Assembly (NCBI GenBank): GCA_033720955.1 | Contig: JAWWBN010000023.1 | Coordinates: forward strand, 1 to 27,257 | Direction of reading: 5' to 3' | Length of the DNA stretch: 27,257 nt | From: JAWWBN01 sp033720955 | GTDB taxonomy: Bacteria; Acidobacteriota; Thermoanaerobaculia; Multivoradales; JAHEKO01 | Part shown: positions 14,277 to 22,649 of the stretch, piece after piece | How the letters are laid out: the number at the start of each line of letters is the position of its first letter | Position numbering within the stretch: position 1 is the stretch's first letter | Position numbers and translations under genes: made by a program | The notes under the pieces: generated by a model | Told to the model about the DNA's origin: nothing | Seen by the model: only the letters and a program-made list of their open reading frames with translations | The model's database searches: none

Positions 14277-16276
14277 CACCGGCGCAGCCGATTCGCCGGC
14301 ACCCTGCGGCCGAGCCCGAGGTGGTGGTGGCGCTGGTGGGCAATCCCAACGCCGGCAAGACCACCCTCTTCAACGCCCTGACCGGTCTGCGGGCCAAGAC
14401 GGCCAACTTCCCCGGCACCACCGTGGAGCGGCGGGTCGGCTTCTCGCGGCTCGGTCCCCGGCGGGCCAAGCTGATCGACCTGCCGGGTCTCTACAGCATC
14501 TCGTCGGAGACGCCGGAGGAGCGCATCGCCCGCGACGCCCTGACAGGGCGGCTGCCCGGTCTGCCGCGGCCCGACGCCGTGATCCTGCTGCTCGACGCCA
14601 CCCATCTGGAGCGCAACCTCTATCTCGCCAGCCAGGTGCTGGAGCTGGGTCTGCCCACGGTGGTGGCCCTCAACATGGTGGACCTGGCCGAGCGCGCGGC
14701 GATCGACATCGACGTCGAGCGGCTCTCCGCGGAGCTGGGCTGCCCGGTGGTGCCGCTGGCGGCCCGCAGCGGCCGCGGCGTCGAGGAGCTCCGCCGCCGG
14801 CTGGAGGCCCTCGCCGGCCGCCCGTGGCAGCCGGCGCCGGCCGCCTCTCCCCCGTCCCACGACTGCGAGGGCTGCCCCTTCAAGGCGCGCTTCGACTGGG
14901 CGGAGGAGGTGGGCGGACGGTGCACGGTGAGCCGGCCCGCGGTCACCGGCGAGCGAACCGCCCGCATCGACCGCGTGCTAACCCACCCGTCGATCGGCGT
15001 CGCGGCCTTCCTGGCGGTGGTGTTCGTGGTCTTCGGGCTGATCTTCTGGGTGGCCGAGTGGCCGATGGGATGGATCGAGCAGGGCTTCGCCTGGGCCGGC
15101 GGCCAGCTCGGCCGGTGGCTGCCGGAGGGCGAGGTGAAGAGCCTGCTGGTGGAGGGGGTGGTGGGCGGCGTGGGCGGCGTCCTGGTCTTCCTGCCGCAGA
15201 TCGCGATCCTCTTCTTCTTCCTCTCCCTGCTCGAGGACACCGGCTACCTGGCGCGAGCGGCCTTCGTCATGGACCGGCTGATGCGCCGGGTGGGCCTGCC
15301 GGGCAAGGCCTTCGTGCCCATGATCTCGGCCCACGCCTGCGCCATCCCCGCCATCATGTCCACCCGGGTCATCGAGGACCGGCGCGACCGGCTGGTGACG
15401 ATCCTGGTGCTGCCGCTCTTCTCCTGCTCGGCCCGCATCCCGGTCTACACCATGCTCACGGCGCTGCTCTTCCCCCACCGGCCGGTAGCCGCCGCGGCCG
15501 TGTTCACCGGCGCCTACGCCCTGGGGATCGCGGCCGCCCTGGGCATGGCCTTCGCCTTCAAGCGCACCCTCCTGCCGGGGGAGACCCGGCCGCTGGTGCT
15601 GGAGCTTCCCGGCTACAAGCTGCCGGGCCTCAGGACCTCCCTGCTCGCCGCCTGGGACCGCGCCCGCGTCTTCGTGCGCCGGGCGGGGACGGTCATCCTG
15701 GGCGCCTCCATCGTGCTCTGGGCGCTGGCGTCCTTCCCGCGCACCGATCCGCCGCAGGAGGCGGTGGCCCTGCGCGAGCGGGCCTCGGCGCTGGCCCTGG
15801 TCGGCGACGCGGAGGGCGCGGACGCCGCGGCCGCCCGGGCGGAGAGCCTCGCCCGTCAGCACGCCCTCGGCCGCTCCTTCGCCGGCCGGCTGGGACGCTT
15901 CGTCGAGCCGGCCATCCGGCCCCTGGGCTACGACTGGCAGATCGGGGTGGGGATCCTCTCCTCCTTCGCGGCGCGCGAGGTGATCGTCTCCACCCTGGCG
16001 GTGGTCTACGGGGTCGGCGAGACCGACGATCCCCAGCCGCTGACCGAGACGCTGCGCGCCGCCCGCCGCAGCGACGGCACCCCGGTCTTCACCGCCGCGA
16101 CCAGCCTGAGCCTGCTGGTCTTCTACGTGCTGGCCATGCAGTGTCTCTCCACCCAGGCCATCACCCGCCGGGAGACCAACGGCTGGCGCTGGCCGCTCTT
16201 CCAGCTCGGCTACATGACCGCCCTGGCCTACGTCGCGGCGCTGCTGGTCTACCAGACCGCCCGCTGGCTGGTCTGA
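14273..16276 (+). CDS. feoB: FeoB, ferrous iron transporter with G-protein domain
   Basis: A 667-residue protein if begun at TTG 14273, which shares the tetranucleotide TTGA with the feoA stop and has a GGGGGAG run just upstream. The frame stays open further 5', but that part lies within feoA. G-protein motifs are complete: G-N-P-N-A-G-K-T-T (G1, from Gly23), D-L-P-G-L-Y (G3), N-M-V-D-L (G4) and an S-G-R-G-V-E-E-L segment near G5. A Cys-x-x-Cys (198, 201) starts the linker to the membrane domain, in C-E-G-C-P-F-K-A-R-F. The membrane part has the duplicated gate regions, including A-H-A-C-A-I-P-A-I with a conserved-type Cys, and L-F-S-C-S-A-R-I-P-V-Y. This is somewhat shorter than the roughly 770 residues of the E. 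coli protein. It imports Fe(II) across the inner membrane together with FeoA; no FeoC is present. Confidence 0.95.
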   Translation: MTPAQPIRRHPAAEPEVVVALVGNPNAGKTTLFNALTGLRAKTANFPGTTVERRVGFSRLGPRRAKLIDLPGLYSISSETPEERIARDALTGRLPGLPRPDAVILLLDATHLERNLYLASQVLELGLPTVVALNMVDLAERAAIDIDVERLSAELGCPVVPLAARSGRGVEELRRRLEALAGRPWQPAPAASPPSHDCEGCPFKARFDWAEEVGGRCTVSRPAVTGERTARIDRVLTHPSIGVAAFLAVVFVVFGLIFWVAEWPMGWIEQGFAWAGGQLGRWLPEGEVKSLLVEGVVGGVGGVLVFLPQIAILFFFLSLLEDTGYLARAAFVMDRLMRRVGLPGKAFVPMISAHACAIPAIMSTRVIEDRRDRLVTILVLPLFSCSARIPVYTMLTALLFPHRPVAAAAVFTGAYALGIAAALGMAFAFKRTLLPGETRPLVLELPGYKLPGLRTSLLAAWDRARVFVRRAGTVILGASIVLWALASFPRTDPPQEAVALRERASALALVGDAEGADAAAARAESLARQHALGRSFAGRLGRFVEPAIRPLGYDWQIGVGILSSFAAREVIVSTLAVVYGVGETDDPQPLTETLRAARRSDGTPVFTAATSLSLLVFYVLAMQCLSTQAITRRETNGWRWPLFQLGYMTALAYVAALLVYQTARWLV

Positions 16277-16289
16277 GCCGGAGCGCCCG

Positions 16290-16712
16290 TCAGGCGTCCA
16301 GGGCCGAGCGGATCGCCGCCGCCATCTCCTCGGCCTCTTCGCCGTCGAGCCTGGTCGGCTGCCAGATCACCCCCAGTCCGTCGCGCTCGGTCCGCGGGAT
16401 GATGTGGAAGTGGACGTGCATCACCGCCTGGTGCGCGGCGGCGCCGTTGTTCTGGAGCACGTTGTAGGCCGTGACGCCGGCGGCCTCGCGCACCGCCCGG
16501 CAGAGCCGCGGCAGCAGCCGGCCGAGGGCGGCCGCCGAGGCGTCGCTCAGCTCGTGCAGGTAGCGGGCGCGCTCCTTCGGGATGACCAGAGTGTGGCCCG
16601 GCGCCAGCGGGCCGATGTCCAGGAAGGCGAGGACGTGGTCGTCCTCGTAGACCTTGTGGCAGGGGATCTCCCCCGAGAGGATGCGGTCGAAGACGGTGGG
16701 CGCGCTGCTCAT
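16290..16712 (-). CDS. HIT-family nucleotide hydrolase (HinT-like)
   Basis: A 140-residue protein with F-D-R-I-L-S-G-E-I-P near the N-terminus and the histidine triad H-V-H-F-H at 99-103 within A-V-M-H-V-H-F-H-I-I-P-R, where the middle His is the nucleophile. The length and motif fit HinT-type purine-nucleoside phosphoramidases, which cleave AMP-lysine-like and acyl-AMP compounds in the cytoplasm. It lies 30 bases downstream of the flavoprotein-SelD gene on the same strand, so it may be co-transcribed. A TAGGAT element six bases before the ATG may give it its own start; the AGGA in that element could instead be a ribosome site. It is convergent with feoB across 13 bases. Confidence 0.93.
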   Translation of the reverse strand: MSSAPTVFDRILSGEIPCHKVYEDDHVLAFLDIGPLAPGHTLVIPKERARYLHELSDASAAALGRLLPRLCRAVREAAGVTAYNVLQNNGAAAHQAVMHVHFHIIPRTERDGLGVIWQPTRLDGEEAEEMAAAIRSALDA

Positions 16713-16718
16713 CGAGAG

Positions 16719-16726
16719 ATCCTACC
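16719..16726 (-). promoter_or_regulatory. GGTAGGAT element directly before the HIT gene
   Basis: TAGGAT (16719-16724, minus strand) ends six bases before the ATG, as before other genes here with no leader. The call is ambiguous because its AGGA could act as Shine-Dalgarno on a longer transcript from the selD-type gene. Confidence 0.35.
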
Positions 16727-16742
16727 GCGCTCGCCGGCGGGC

Positions 16743-18974
16743 TCAGACGACGATCTCGAGGGGCGCCCCGTCGTCCCGCGCCGCGACCGTCTCGCCGATG
16801 ACCGCCGCGCCGGGGCATCCCTCCTCGCGCAGCCGCGCCAGCACCTCGACCTCGCTCTCCGGGGGCACGCCGAAGACGAGGCCGCCGCACGTCTGCGGAT
16901 CGAAGAGCAGCTCGAAGCGGGGGTGCGCCGCCGCCTCGGGAGCGATGCGAAGACCCTTGCGGGCGCGGGCGTTCTGCGGGTGGGCGGTGCTGCGCAGCCC
17001 CAGCGCGAGGAGCTCCTCGGCCCCCGGGAGGGCCGGCAAGAGGCCCAGCCGGACCACGGCGCAGACCCCGCCGGCCCGGGCCATCGACCCCAGGTGGCCG
17101 GCCAGCCCGAAGCCGGTCACGTCCGTGGCGGCGGTGGCGCCGGCGACCAGCGCGATACGCGCCGCCGCGCCGTTGCCCGAGAGCATCGATTCGTGGACCG
17201 CCTGGAGCCAGCGACCCCGCGCCCGGCCGCGCATGTCCGCATGGAGGACCACCCCCGTCCCCAGCGGCTTGGTGAGGACCAGCCTCTGGCCGGCGCGCAG
17301 GGCGTCCAGCCACAGCAGGGTGTCGCCCGGCCCCGCCAGGGCGTCCACGGAGAACCCCACCACCAGCTCCGGACCGGTGGTGGAGTGGCCCCCCAGCAGG
17401 GTGACCTCCGCCGCGTCGAGCGCCACCCGGGAGCCCGCCAGCACCTGGTAGAGGGTCTCCTCCCGCTCCTCCTCGCTCTGCTCTTCGGGGACCGTGACCA
17501 GGGCCAGGGCGTACCGGGGCGTCACCCCCTTGGCCTCGAGGTCCGAGAGCGCGTTGACGGCCGCGGCGCGACCCACCAGCCAGGGATCGTCGGTGAAGGC
17601 CCGGAAGGCGTCCACGCTGGTCACCACCAGGCCCCGGTCGCCCACCGCGTAGGCGGCGGCGTCGTCGGCCCGGCCGCGCCCCCGCCCCACCGTGGCCTCC
17701 ACCCGGGCCGGGCCGACCCGCCGCAGGGCGCGCTCCAGGGTGCTCTGCCCGACCTTGGCCGCGCAGCCTCCGCAGAGCATCTCGCCGCCGCCCTCCATCG
17801 CCATCTCCGGCTCGGCGGCGAAGGTCTCGGTCATGGCGCCGTCCGCCTCGAGAACCTGGAACCTGCGCATGAAGCGCCGGTCGATCCAGTCCTTCCAGCG
17901 GAAGACCCAGTCGCCTTCGAACGTGATGCCCCACTTGGCGCCGAACGCCCCGCCGTCGCCGCGGTTGAGCAGGGTCAGGAAGTCGCCCTGCGGAGCGTAG
18001 GAGCGCAGCGGCTCACCGGCCAGCCACGCCGACAGATTGTCGGCCACGTAGGGACCCTGCCGCACGGCGTAGACCCCGGCCTTGGGGGTCTCGGGGTGCT
18101 GGAGGAGGGTGGCGCAGTCGCCCACCGCGAAGAGGTCGTCGTGGCCGAGCACCTGCAGGGTGGGCCGCACCAGCACGAAGCCGCGCTCGTCGGTGGCCAG
18201 CCCCGACCGCGCCAGCACGGGATGGGCCACCGCCCCGGTCACCCAGACCAGACCGTGGAAGGGGCGGGTCTCCCCGCCGTCGAGGTGGAGCTCCCCGTCG
18301 TCCGCCGCCTCCACCCGCCGGCCGCACTCGATGCGGATGCCCCGCTCCTCCGCGGCGCGCTGGACCCTGCGAGCCAGCGATGCGGGGTAGCCGCGGAGGA
18401 TCCGCCGCCCGCCCTCGACGAGCTCCACCTCCGGCGCCACGGCGCCCACGGAGCGGAGACGGCGATGGAGACAGAAGGCCAGCTCCACCCCGCCCGCGCC
18501 GCCGCCGACCACCACCAGGCGGCGGCCGGCCCCGCCCGCGAGTCGTCCCACGAGCTCGTCCACCCGCTGCACGAAGCGCCCGATCGGCCGGGTGGGGAAG
18601 GCGTGGCGCCGGATCCCCGGCAGCCCCAGGCCGCCCACCGTGGAGCCGATGTCGAACGAGGCCACGTCGTACGGCACCGGGGGCCGGCCCTCGACCTCGA
18701 TCCGGCGGTTGCGCGGATCCACCGAGAGGGCGGGGGCGAGGATCACCCGCGCGCCGGCGCGGCGAGCCAGCGGCACGACGTCGATCTCGAGCTCGCCCGC
18801 GCGGTACTGCCCGGCCACGAAGCCCGGCACCATCCCGGAGTAGACCGCGACGGGGGTGTCCACCACCAGGGTGAGGTGGGACCCGGGCGGTCGTTGCATG
18901 GCGAACCGCCGCAGTACCTGGACATGAGAGTGGCCCCCTCCCACGAGGACGACCCGCCGCCGCCCACCCGTCAT
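16743..18974 (-). CDS. selD: Flavoprotein (NDH-2-like) fused to selenide, water dikinase SelD
   Basis: A 743-residue two-domain protein. Residues about 7-380 form a pyridine-nucleotide-disulfide-type flavoprotein: V-V-L-V-G-G-G-H-S-H (dinucleotide site, from residue 8), a second G-G-G-A-G-G-V-E-L-A for NAD(P)H, and D-L-F-A-V-G-D-C-A-T for FAD. Residues about 395-743 are a complete SelD domain with C-G-G-C-A-A-K (Cys401, Cys404, Lys407), T-S-V-D-A-F, L-L-G-G-H-S and L-F-D-P-Q-T-C-G-G. SelD makes selenophosphate from selenide and ATP for selenocysteine, selenouridine or selenoneine. The catalytic position is a normal Cys codon (TGC), not UGA. This fusion is a known family type, in which the flavoprotein part is thought to supply reduced selenium. 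No other selenium gene is in the window. The ATG at 18974 is chosen because homologous domains begin just before the dinucleotide motif; ATG 18986 and TTG 19010 are alternatives. Confidence 0.93.
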   Translation of the reverse strand: MTGGRRRVVLVGGGHSHVQVLRRFAMQRPPGSHLTLVVDTPVAVYSGMVPGFVAGQYRAGELEIDVVPLARRAGARVILAPALSVDPRNRRIEVEGRPPVPYDVASFDIGSTVGGLGLPGIRRHAFPTRPIGRFVQRVDELVGRLAGGAGRRLVVVGGGAGGVELAFCLHRRLRSVGAVAPEVELVEGGRRILRGYPASLARRVQRAAEERGIRIECGRRVEAADDGELHLDGGETRPFHGLVWVTGAVAHPVLARSGLATDERGFVLVRPTLQVLGHDDLFAVGDCATLLQHPETPKAGVYAVRQGPYVADNLSAWLAGEPLRSYAPQGDFLTLLNRGDGGAFGAKWGITFEGDWVFRWKDWIDRRFMRRFQVLEADGAMTETFAAEPEMAMEGGGEMLCGGCAAKVGQSTLERALRRVGPARVEATVGRGRGRADDAAAYAVGDRGLVVTSVDAFRAFTDDPWLVGRAAAVNALSDLEAKGVTPRYALALVTVPEEQSEEEREETLYQVLAGSRVALDAAEVTLLGGHSTTGPELVVGFSVDALAGPGDTLLWLDALRAGQRLVLTKPLGTGVVLHADMRGRARGRWLQAVHESMLSGNGAAARIALVAGATAATDVTGFGLAGHLGSMARAGGVCAVVRLGLLPALPGAEELLALGLRSTAHPQNARARKGLRIAPEAAAHPRFELLFDPQTCGGLVFGVPPESEVEVLARLREEGCPGAAVIGETVAARDDGAPLEIVV

Positions 18975-18981
18975 CGCGGCC

Positions 18982-18989
18982 ACCATAGC
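18982..18989 (-). promoter_or_regulatory. GCTATGGT element before the flavoprotein-SelD gene
   Basis: TATGGT (18982-18987, minus) ends seven bases before the ATG at 18974. If it is a -10 box, the alternative ATG at 18986 lies inside it and would not be transcribed, which supports the shorter start. The GGTGG in this stretch might instead act as a ribosome site. Confidence 0.35.
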
Positions 18990-19039
18990 GACGGCCGGGA
19001 GCGGCTGCAAGCAGAGCGCCCGTCGTCGCGCCCCGTTGC

Positions 19040-19047
19040 GCTACGAT
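19040..19047 (+). promoter_or_regulatory. GCTACGAT element, possible leaderless promoter of the binding-protein gene
   Basis: TACGAT (19042-19047) is followed by exactly six bases and the ATG at 19054, and no ribosome site is present. It lies divergently to the element of the flavoprotein-SelD gene, 50 bases apart. Confidence 0.5.
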
Positions 19048-19053
19048 CGCCCC

Positions 19054-20694
19054 ATGCGGAAGGGGCGACGGGGCTCCGCCGGGGTCGGCGGAGGGGCGCT
19101 GCTCGCGGTGGCGGCGGCGCTCGCTCTCCTGGCCGCCTGCGGCGGCGAGACGCCGGTCGAGGAGCCCGTCGGCCGCACCGGCACCGTGGTCATCGCCCGC
19201 GGCGCCGACGTGGGAGGCGTCAACCCGCTGATCCAGCGCGCCACCGCCGTCAACCGCGAGATCGAGCGACGGGTGCTCTTCGAGCCGCTGCTGGAGGAGA
19301 GGGTGGACCTGGCCAGCGGGCCACCCACCTTCGACCCGGCGCTGGCCGAGTCGTGGAGCTTCTCCGACGACCGTCTCACCCTGACGTTCACCCTGCGCGA
19401 GGGCCTCGAGTGGAGCGACGGCGCGCCGCTCACGGCCGAGGACGTGCGCTGGACCTGGCAGGCCCAGATCGACCCCCACGTGGCCTGGGCCTACGCCACG
19501 AAGAAGGAGCGCATCGAGGACGTCGAGGTGGTGGACCCACGCACCGTGCGCTTCCACTTCTCCGACACCTCCGGCGACCAGCTCGCCGACGCCAACGAGG
19601 GGGTGGTGCTGCCGCGGCACCGGTGGGGAGCGCGGCCCTTCTCCGAGTGGCGCTCCGACGCCACCTGGTTCCTGGACAACCTGGCCACCAGCGGCCCCTT
19701 CACCCTGGTCGAGTGGCGTCCCAACGAGCAGCTCGACCTGGCGCGCAACGAGCGCTACCACCGGGAGGGGCTGCCGCGGCTCGACCGGTTGGTGTTCCGG
19801 GTGATCCCCGACAAGACGAGCCAGATCAACCAGCTCCTGGGCGGCGAGATCGACTTCGTGGAGCAGGCGCCGCGCGACGAGGTCTCGCGTCTGGAGCGCT
19901 CCGATCGGGTGGTGGTGGACTCCCACTGGTCGCGCCAGTACGACTACCTGGTCTGGAACACGCGGCACCCGCTGTTCGCCGACCCCGAGATCCGGCAGGC
20001 GCTGACGATGTCGATCGACCGCCAGGAGATCATCGACACGCTCTTCGCCGGCTACGCCAACCTCTCCGTCTCGCCCGTCCTCTCGGTGGCCTGGGCCTTC
20101 CACCGGGGCATCGAGCCGTGGCCCTACGACCCGCAGGTGGCGCGCCTGATCCTGGCCCGCAAGGGGTTCACCGCCGAGGAGGGGGCCGAAGCGCTCGCCC
20201 GCGAGGGCGAGGCGCTCTCCTTCGCGCTCCTCGCCAACGCCGGCAACCGGGTGCTGCTGGACGTCGCCACCATGGTCCAGGAGCACCTCCGGCGGGTGGG
20301 GATCGACGCGCGGATCGAGACCCGGGAGTTCAACACCTACGTCGAGCAGCTCCAGGGCGGCGACTTCGAGGCCGCCCTGGGCGCCTGGAACATCGACACC
20401 TCGCTGGACCTGCACTACGCCTTCCACACCGACGGCGAGTACAACTTCGGCCGCTACTCGAGCCCGGAGCTGGACGCCCTCATCGACGCGGCCCGCGCCA
20501 CCGACCAGATCGACGAGAAGCGGCGGCTCCTCCACGAGGCGCAGGAGATCCTGCACCGCGAGCAGCCGTACACCTTCCTGGTGGAGCCCAAGAGGATCAA
20601 CGCCCGCAGCAGCCGTCTGCGCGGCGTGCGCTACAGCGTGCTGAGCTCGCTGGACTTCCTCGAGGAGTGGTGGGTGGAGACGCCCGGCGGCTGA
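19054..20694 (+). CDS. Peptide/nickel-type (SBP family 5) ABC solute-binding lipoprotein
   Basis: A 546-residue protein with a lipoprotein signal ending L-L-A-A-C (Cys29). It has the features of extracellular solute-binding family 5 (DppA/OppA/NikA): L-A-E-S-W-S-F-S-D-D, then T-F-T-L-R-E-G-L-E-W-S-D-G-A-P-L-T-A-E-D-V (written here as separate residues to show the family's hallmark segment), then S-G-P-F-T-L-V-E-W and R-Q-A-L-T-M-S-I-D-R. The length is usual. No permease or ATPase genes are adjacent, so it is an orphan that must use a distant ABC system or act alone. The ligand is probably a peptide but is not determinable. The ATG at 19054 is preferred over TTG 19036, which would precede the -10-like box. 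It is convergent with recQ. Confidence 0.9.
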   Translation: MRKGRRGSAGVGGGALLAVAAALALLAACGGETPVEEPVGRTGTVVIARGADVGGVNPLIQRATAVNREIERRVLFEPLLEERVDLASGPPTFDPALAESWSFSDDRLTLTFTLREGLEWSDGAPLTAEDVRWTWQAQIDPHVAWAYATKKERIEDVEVVDPRTVRFHFSDTSGDQLADANEGVVLPRHRWGARPFSEWRSDATWFLDNLATSGPFTLVEWRPNEQLDLARNERYHREGLPRLDRLVFRVIPDKTSQINQLLGGEIDFVEQAPRDEVSRLERSDRVVVDSHWSRQYDYLVWNTRHPLFADPEIRQALTMSIDRQEIIDTLFAGYANLSVSPVLSVAWAFHRGIEPWPYDPQVARLILARKGFTAEEGAEALAREGEALSFALLANAGNRVLLDVATMVQEHLRRVGIDARIETREFNTYVEQLQGGDFEAALGAWNIDTSLDLHYAFHTDGEYNFGRYSSPELDALIDAARATDQIDEKRRLLHEAQEILHREQPYTFLVEPKRINARSSRLRGVRYSVLSSLDFLEEWWVETPGG

Positions 20695-20734
20695 CGGGCC
20701 GTTCGCCGGCGCCGGGAGGGCGGGAGCGGAGCGA

Positions 20735-20755
20735 CGCCCGGCACGGGTCCGGGCG
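20735..20755. terminator. Hairpin between the binding-protein gene and recQ
   Basis: CGCCCGG (20735-20741) pairs with CCGGGCG (20749-20755) around a seven-base loop. The stem abuts the recQ stop codon on the minus strand. No T-run is seen. It suits the convergent junction. Confidence 0.45.
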
Positions 20756-22597
20756 CTACTGCCGCTGGATGACCTCCAGGACGGCGGGGCCCAGCTCGCG
20801 CGCCTTCTTCTCGCCCACGCCGTAGATCTCCAGGAGCTCGGCCTCCGTGGCCGGCTTCCGGCGGGCCAGGTCGCGCAGGGTGGCGTCGTGGAAGATGACG
20901 TAAGGGGGCACGCCACGCTCGGCGGCCAGCTCGCGGCGGAGCTCGCGCAGCCCCTCGAAGAGCTCCCGATCCACCCCCTCCCACGACTCGCGCTCCTTCT
21001 TCGACACCGCCCGTCGCGAGCCCCGGGGCGGCGGGCGCTGCTGCCGGAAGAGCTCGAGGTCGGTCTCGCCCTTCAGCAGGGCCAGACCCTCCGGGCTCAT
21101 CTGGAGGATCGGGTAGCGCTCGCCCCGGATGACCAGAAAGCCGCGGTCCACGAGCTGGTCCAGGTAGCCGCGTAGCTCGTCCGGCGGACAGCTCTCCAGC
21201 AGACCGAAGGTCGAGAGCTCGTGGTGCCCGTTGGCCACCACCTTGTCGGTGGAGCGCCCGCGCAGCACGTCCACGACCTGGGCGACGCCCCACCGCTGCC
21301 CCATCCGCGCGACGGCCGAGAGGATCTTCTGCGCCACCACCACCGGCTCGTCCACCCGCTCCAGCTCGCCCAGGCACCAGTCGCAGGCGCCGCAGCCGTC
21401 GCCGCCCTCGTGGACGAGCTCCTGGCCGAAGTACTCCACCAGGGCGCGGTGCCGGCAACGGGTGGCGCCGGCGTAGCGGCTCATCTCGGAGAGCAGGCGG
21501 CCGGCCCCCTCGGTGAGCTCTCCCGACGACTCCAGCAGCCGCCGCCAGGTGACGAAGTCCGCCGGCGAGTAGAAGAGCACGCATTCGGCCGGCAGCCCGT
21601 CGCGGCCGGCGCGACCCGACTCCTGCTGGTAGTGCTCCAGCGATCGCGGCGACCCGGTGTGCACCACGAAGCGCACGTCCGGGCGGTCGATGCCCATGCC
21701 GAAGGCGACCGTGGCCACGACGATGTCCGTCCGCTCCTCGAGAAACGACTCCTGGTTGCGCCGCCGCGTCTCGTCGTCCAGCCCGGCGTGGTAGGGCAGC
21801 GCCGAGTAGCCCAGCTCGGCCAGACGCGCCGCCCGGTCGTCCACCTCGCGCCGCGAGATGCAGTAGACGATGCCCGCCTCTCCGCGGTGACGGTCGAGCA
21901 CCCGGCGCAGCTTGGCGGCGAGGTCGTGCCGGCGCAGCACCCGGTAGATCAGGTTGGGGCGGTCGAAGGAGCCCACGAGGACCTCCGGCTCCCGGAGGGC
22001 GAGCTGCTCGACGATGTCCCGACGGACCCGCGGGGTGGCGGTGGCGGTGTAGGCGTGCATCGACGCCTCGGGGAAGCGCTCGCGCAGCGCCGCCAGGCGG
22101 CGGTAGTCGGGGCGGAAGGCGTGGCCCCACTGGCTGATGCAGTGGGCCTCGTCGATGGCGAAGTAGGCCACCCCGGCACGGCCCAGCAGCTCCAGGAATC
22201 CGCCCCCGGCCTCGGCGTCCAGACGCTCGGGGGCCAGGTAGAGCAGCCGCAGCCGGCCCGCGGCCGCCGCGTCGCGCACCGCCCGGCGCTCGTCGGCGTC
22301 CAGCGAGCTGTTGTAGACCGCGGCCGCGACGCCGCGCTGGGTCAGCGAGTCCACCTGGTCCTTCATCAGCGAGATGAGCGGCGAGACCACCACCGCCAGC
22401 CCTTCGCCGAGGAGCGCCGGAAGCTGATAGCAGAGCGACTTGCCGCCGCCGGTGGGCAGCACCAGCAGCGAGTCGCGCCCCCCCAGGGTGGCGTCGATCG
22501 CCTCGCGCTGGAGGGGCAGGAACTCCTGATAGCCCCAGACGCGCCGCAGCAGCTCGAGCTGGCGCTGGACGGCGCCGGCAGAGAGGGTCTCGGTCAT
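20756..22597 (-). CDS. recQ: ATP-dependent DNA helicase RecQ
   Basis: A 613-residue protein with all RecQ parts in order. The Gln motif region is near residue 30. Walker A is P-T-G-G-G-K-S with Lys53. Motif Ia is S-P-L-I-S-L-M-K-D-Q, and motif II is D-E-A-H-C-I-S-Q-W-G-H, including the aromatic-rich loop typical of RecQ. Later come T-A-T-A-T-P and Q-E-S-G-R-A-G-R-D-G (motif VI). The zinc-binding site has Cys residues in R-C-R-H-R and C-G-A-C-D-W-C. A winged-helix domain follows, and a single C-terminal HRDC domain (about 530-613) ends in E-L-L-E-I-Y-G-V-G-E-K-K-A. It is a 3'-5' helicase of recombination and replication repair. The length is normal. It lies 52 bases downstream of msrA on the same strand and may be in its transcript; I see no strong ribosome site. 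Confidence 0.97.
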   Translation of the reverse strand: MTETLSAGAVQRQLELLRRVWGYQEFLPLQREAIDATLGGRDSLLVLPTGGGKSLCYQLPALLGEGLAVVVSPLISLMKDQVDSLTQRGVAAAVYNSSLDADERRAVRDAAAAGRLRLLYLAPERLDAEAGGGFLELLGRAGVAYFAIDEAHCISQWGHAFRPDYRRLAALRERFPEASMHAYTATATPRVRRDIVEQLALREPEVLVGSFDRPNLIYRVLRRHDLAAKLRRVLDRHRGEAGIVYCISRREVDDRAARLAELGYSALPYHAGLDDETRRRNQESFLEERTDIVVATVAFGMGIDRPDVRFVVHTGSPRSLEHYQQESGRAGRDGLPAECVLFYSPADFVTWRRLLESSGELTEGAGRLLSEMSRYAGATRCRHRALVEYFGQELVHEGGDGCGACDWCLGELERVDEPVVVAQKILSAVARMGQRWGVAQVVDVLRGRSTDKVVANGHHELSTFGLLESCPPDELRGYLDQLVDRGFLVIRGERYPILQMSPEGLALLKGETDLELFRQQRPPPRGSRRAVSKKERESWEGVDRELFEGLRELRRELAAERGVPPYVIFHDATLRDLARRKPATEAELLEIYGVGEKKARELGPAVLEVIQRQ

Positions 22598-22649
22598 CCA
22601 GCCCGAGGGACGGAATCGACCGGCCGGCTCTCACGCGGCCGCCGTCGCA

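Noticed and set aside
16404..20825. 1473-codon open frame on the plus strand spanning the flavoprotein-SelD and binding-protein genes
   Set aside because: Antisense or out of frame to two genes with clear motifs. Its translation is His/Arg/Gly/Pro-rich without any domain, as expected of shadow frames in very GC-rich DNA.
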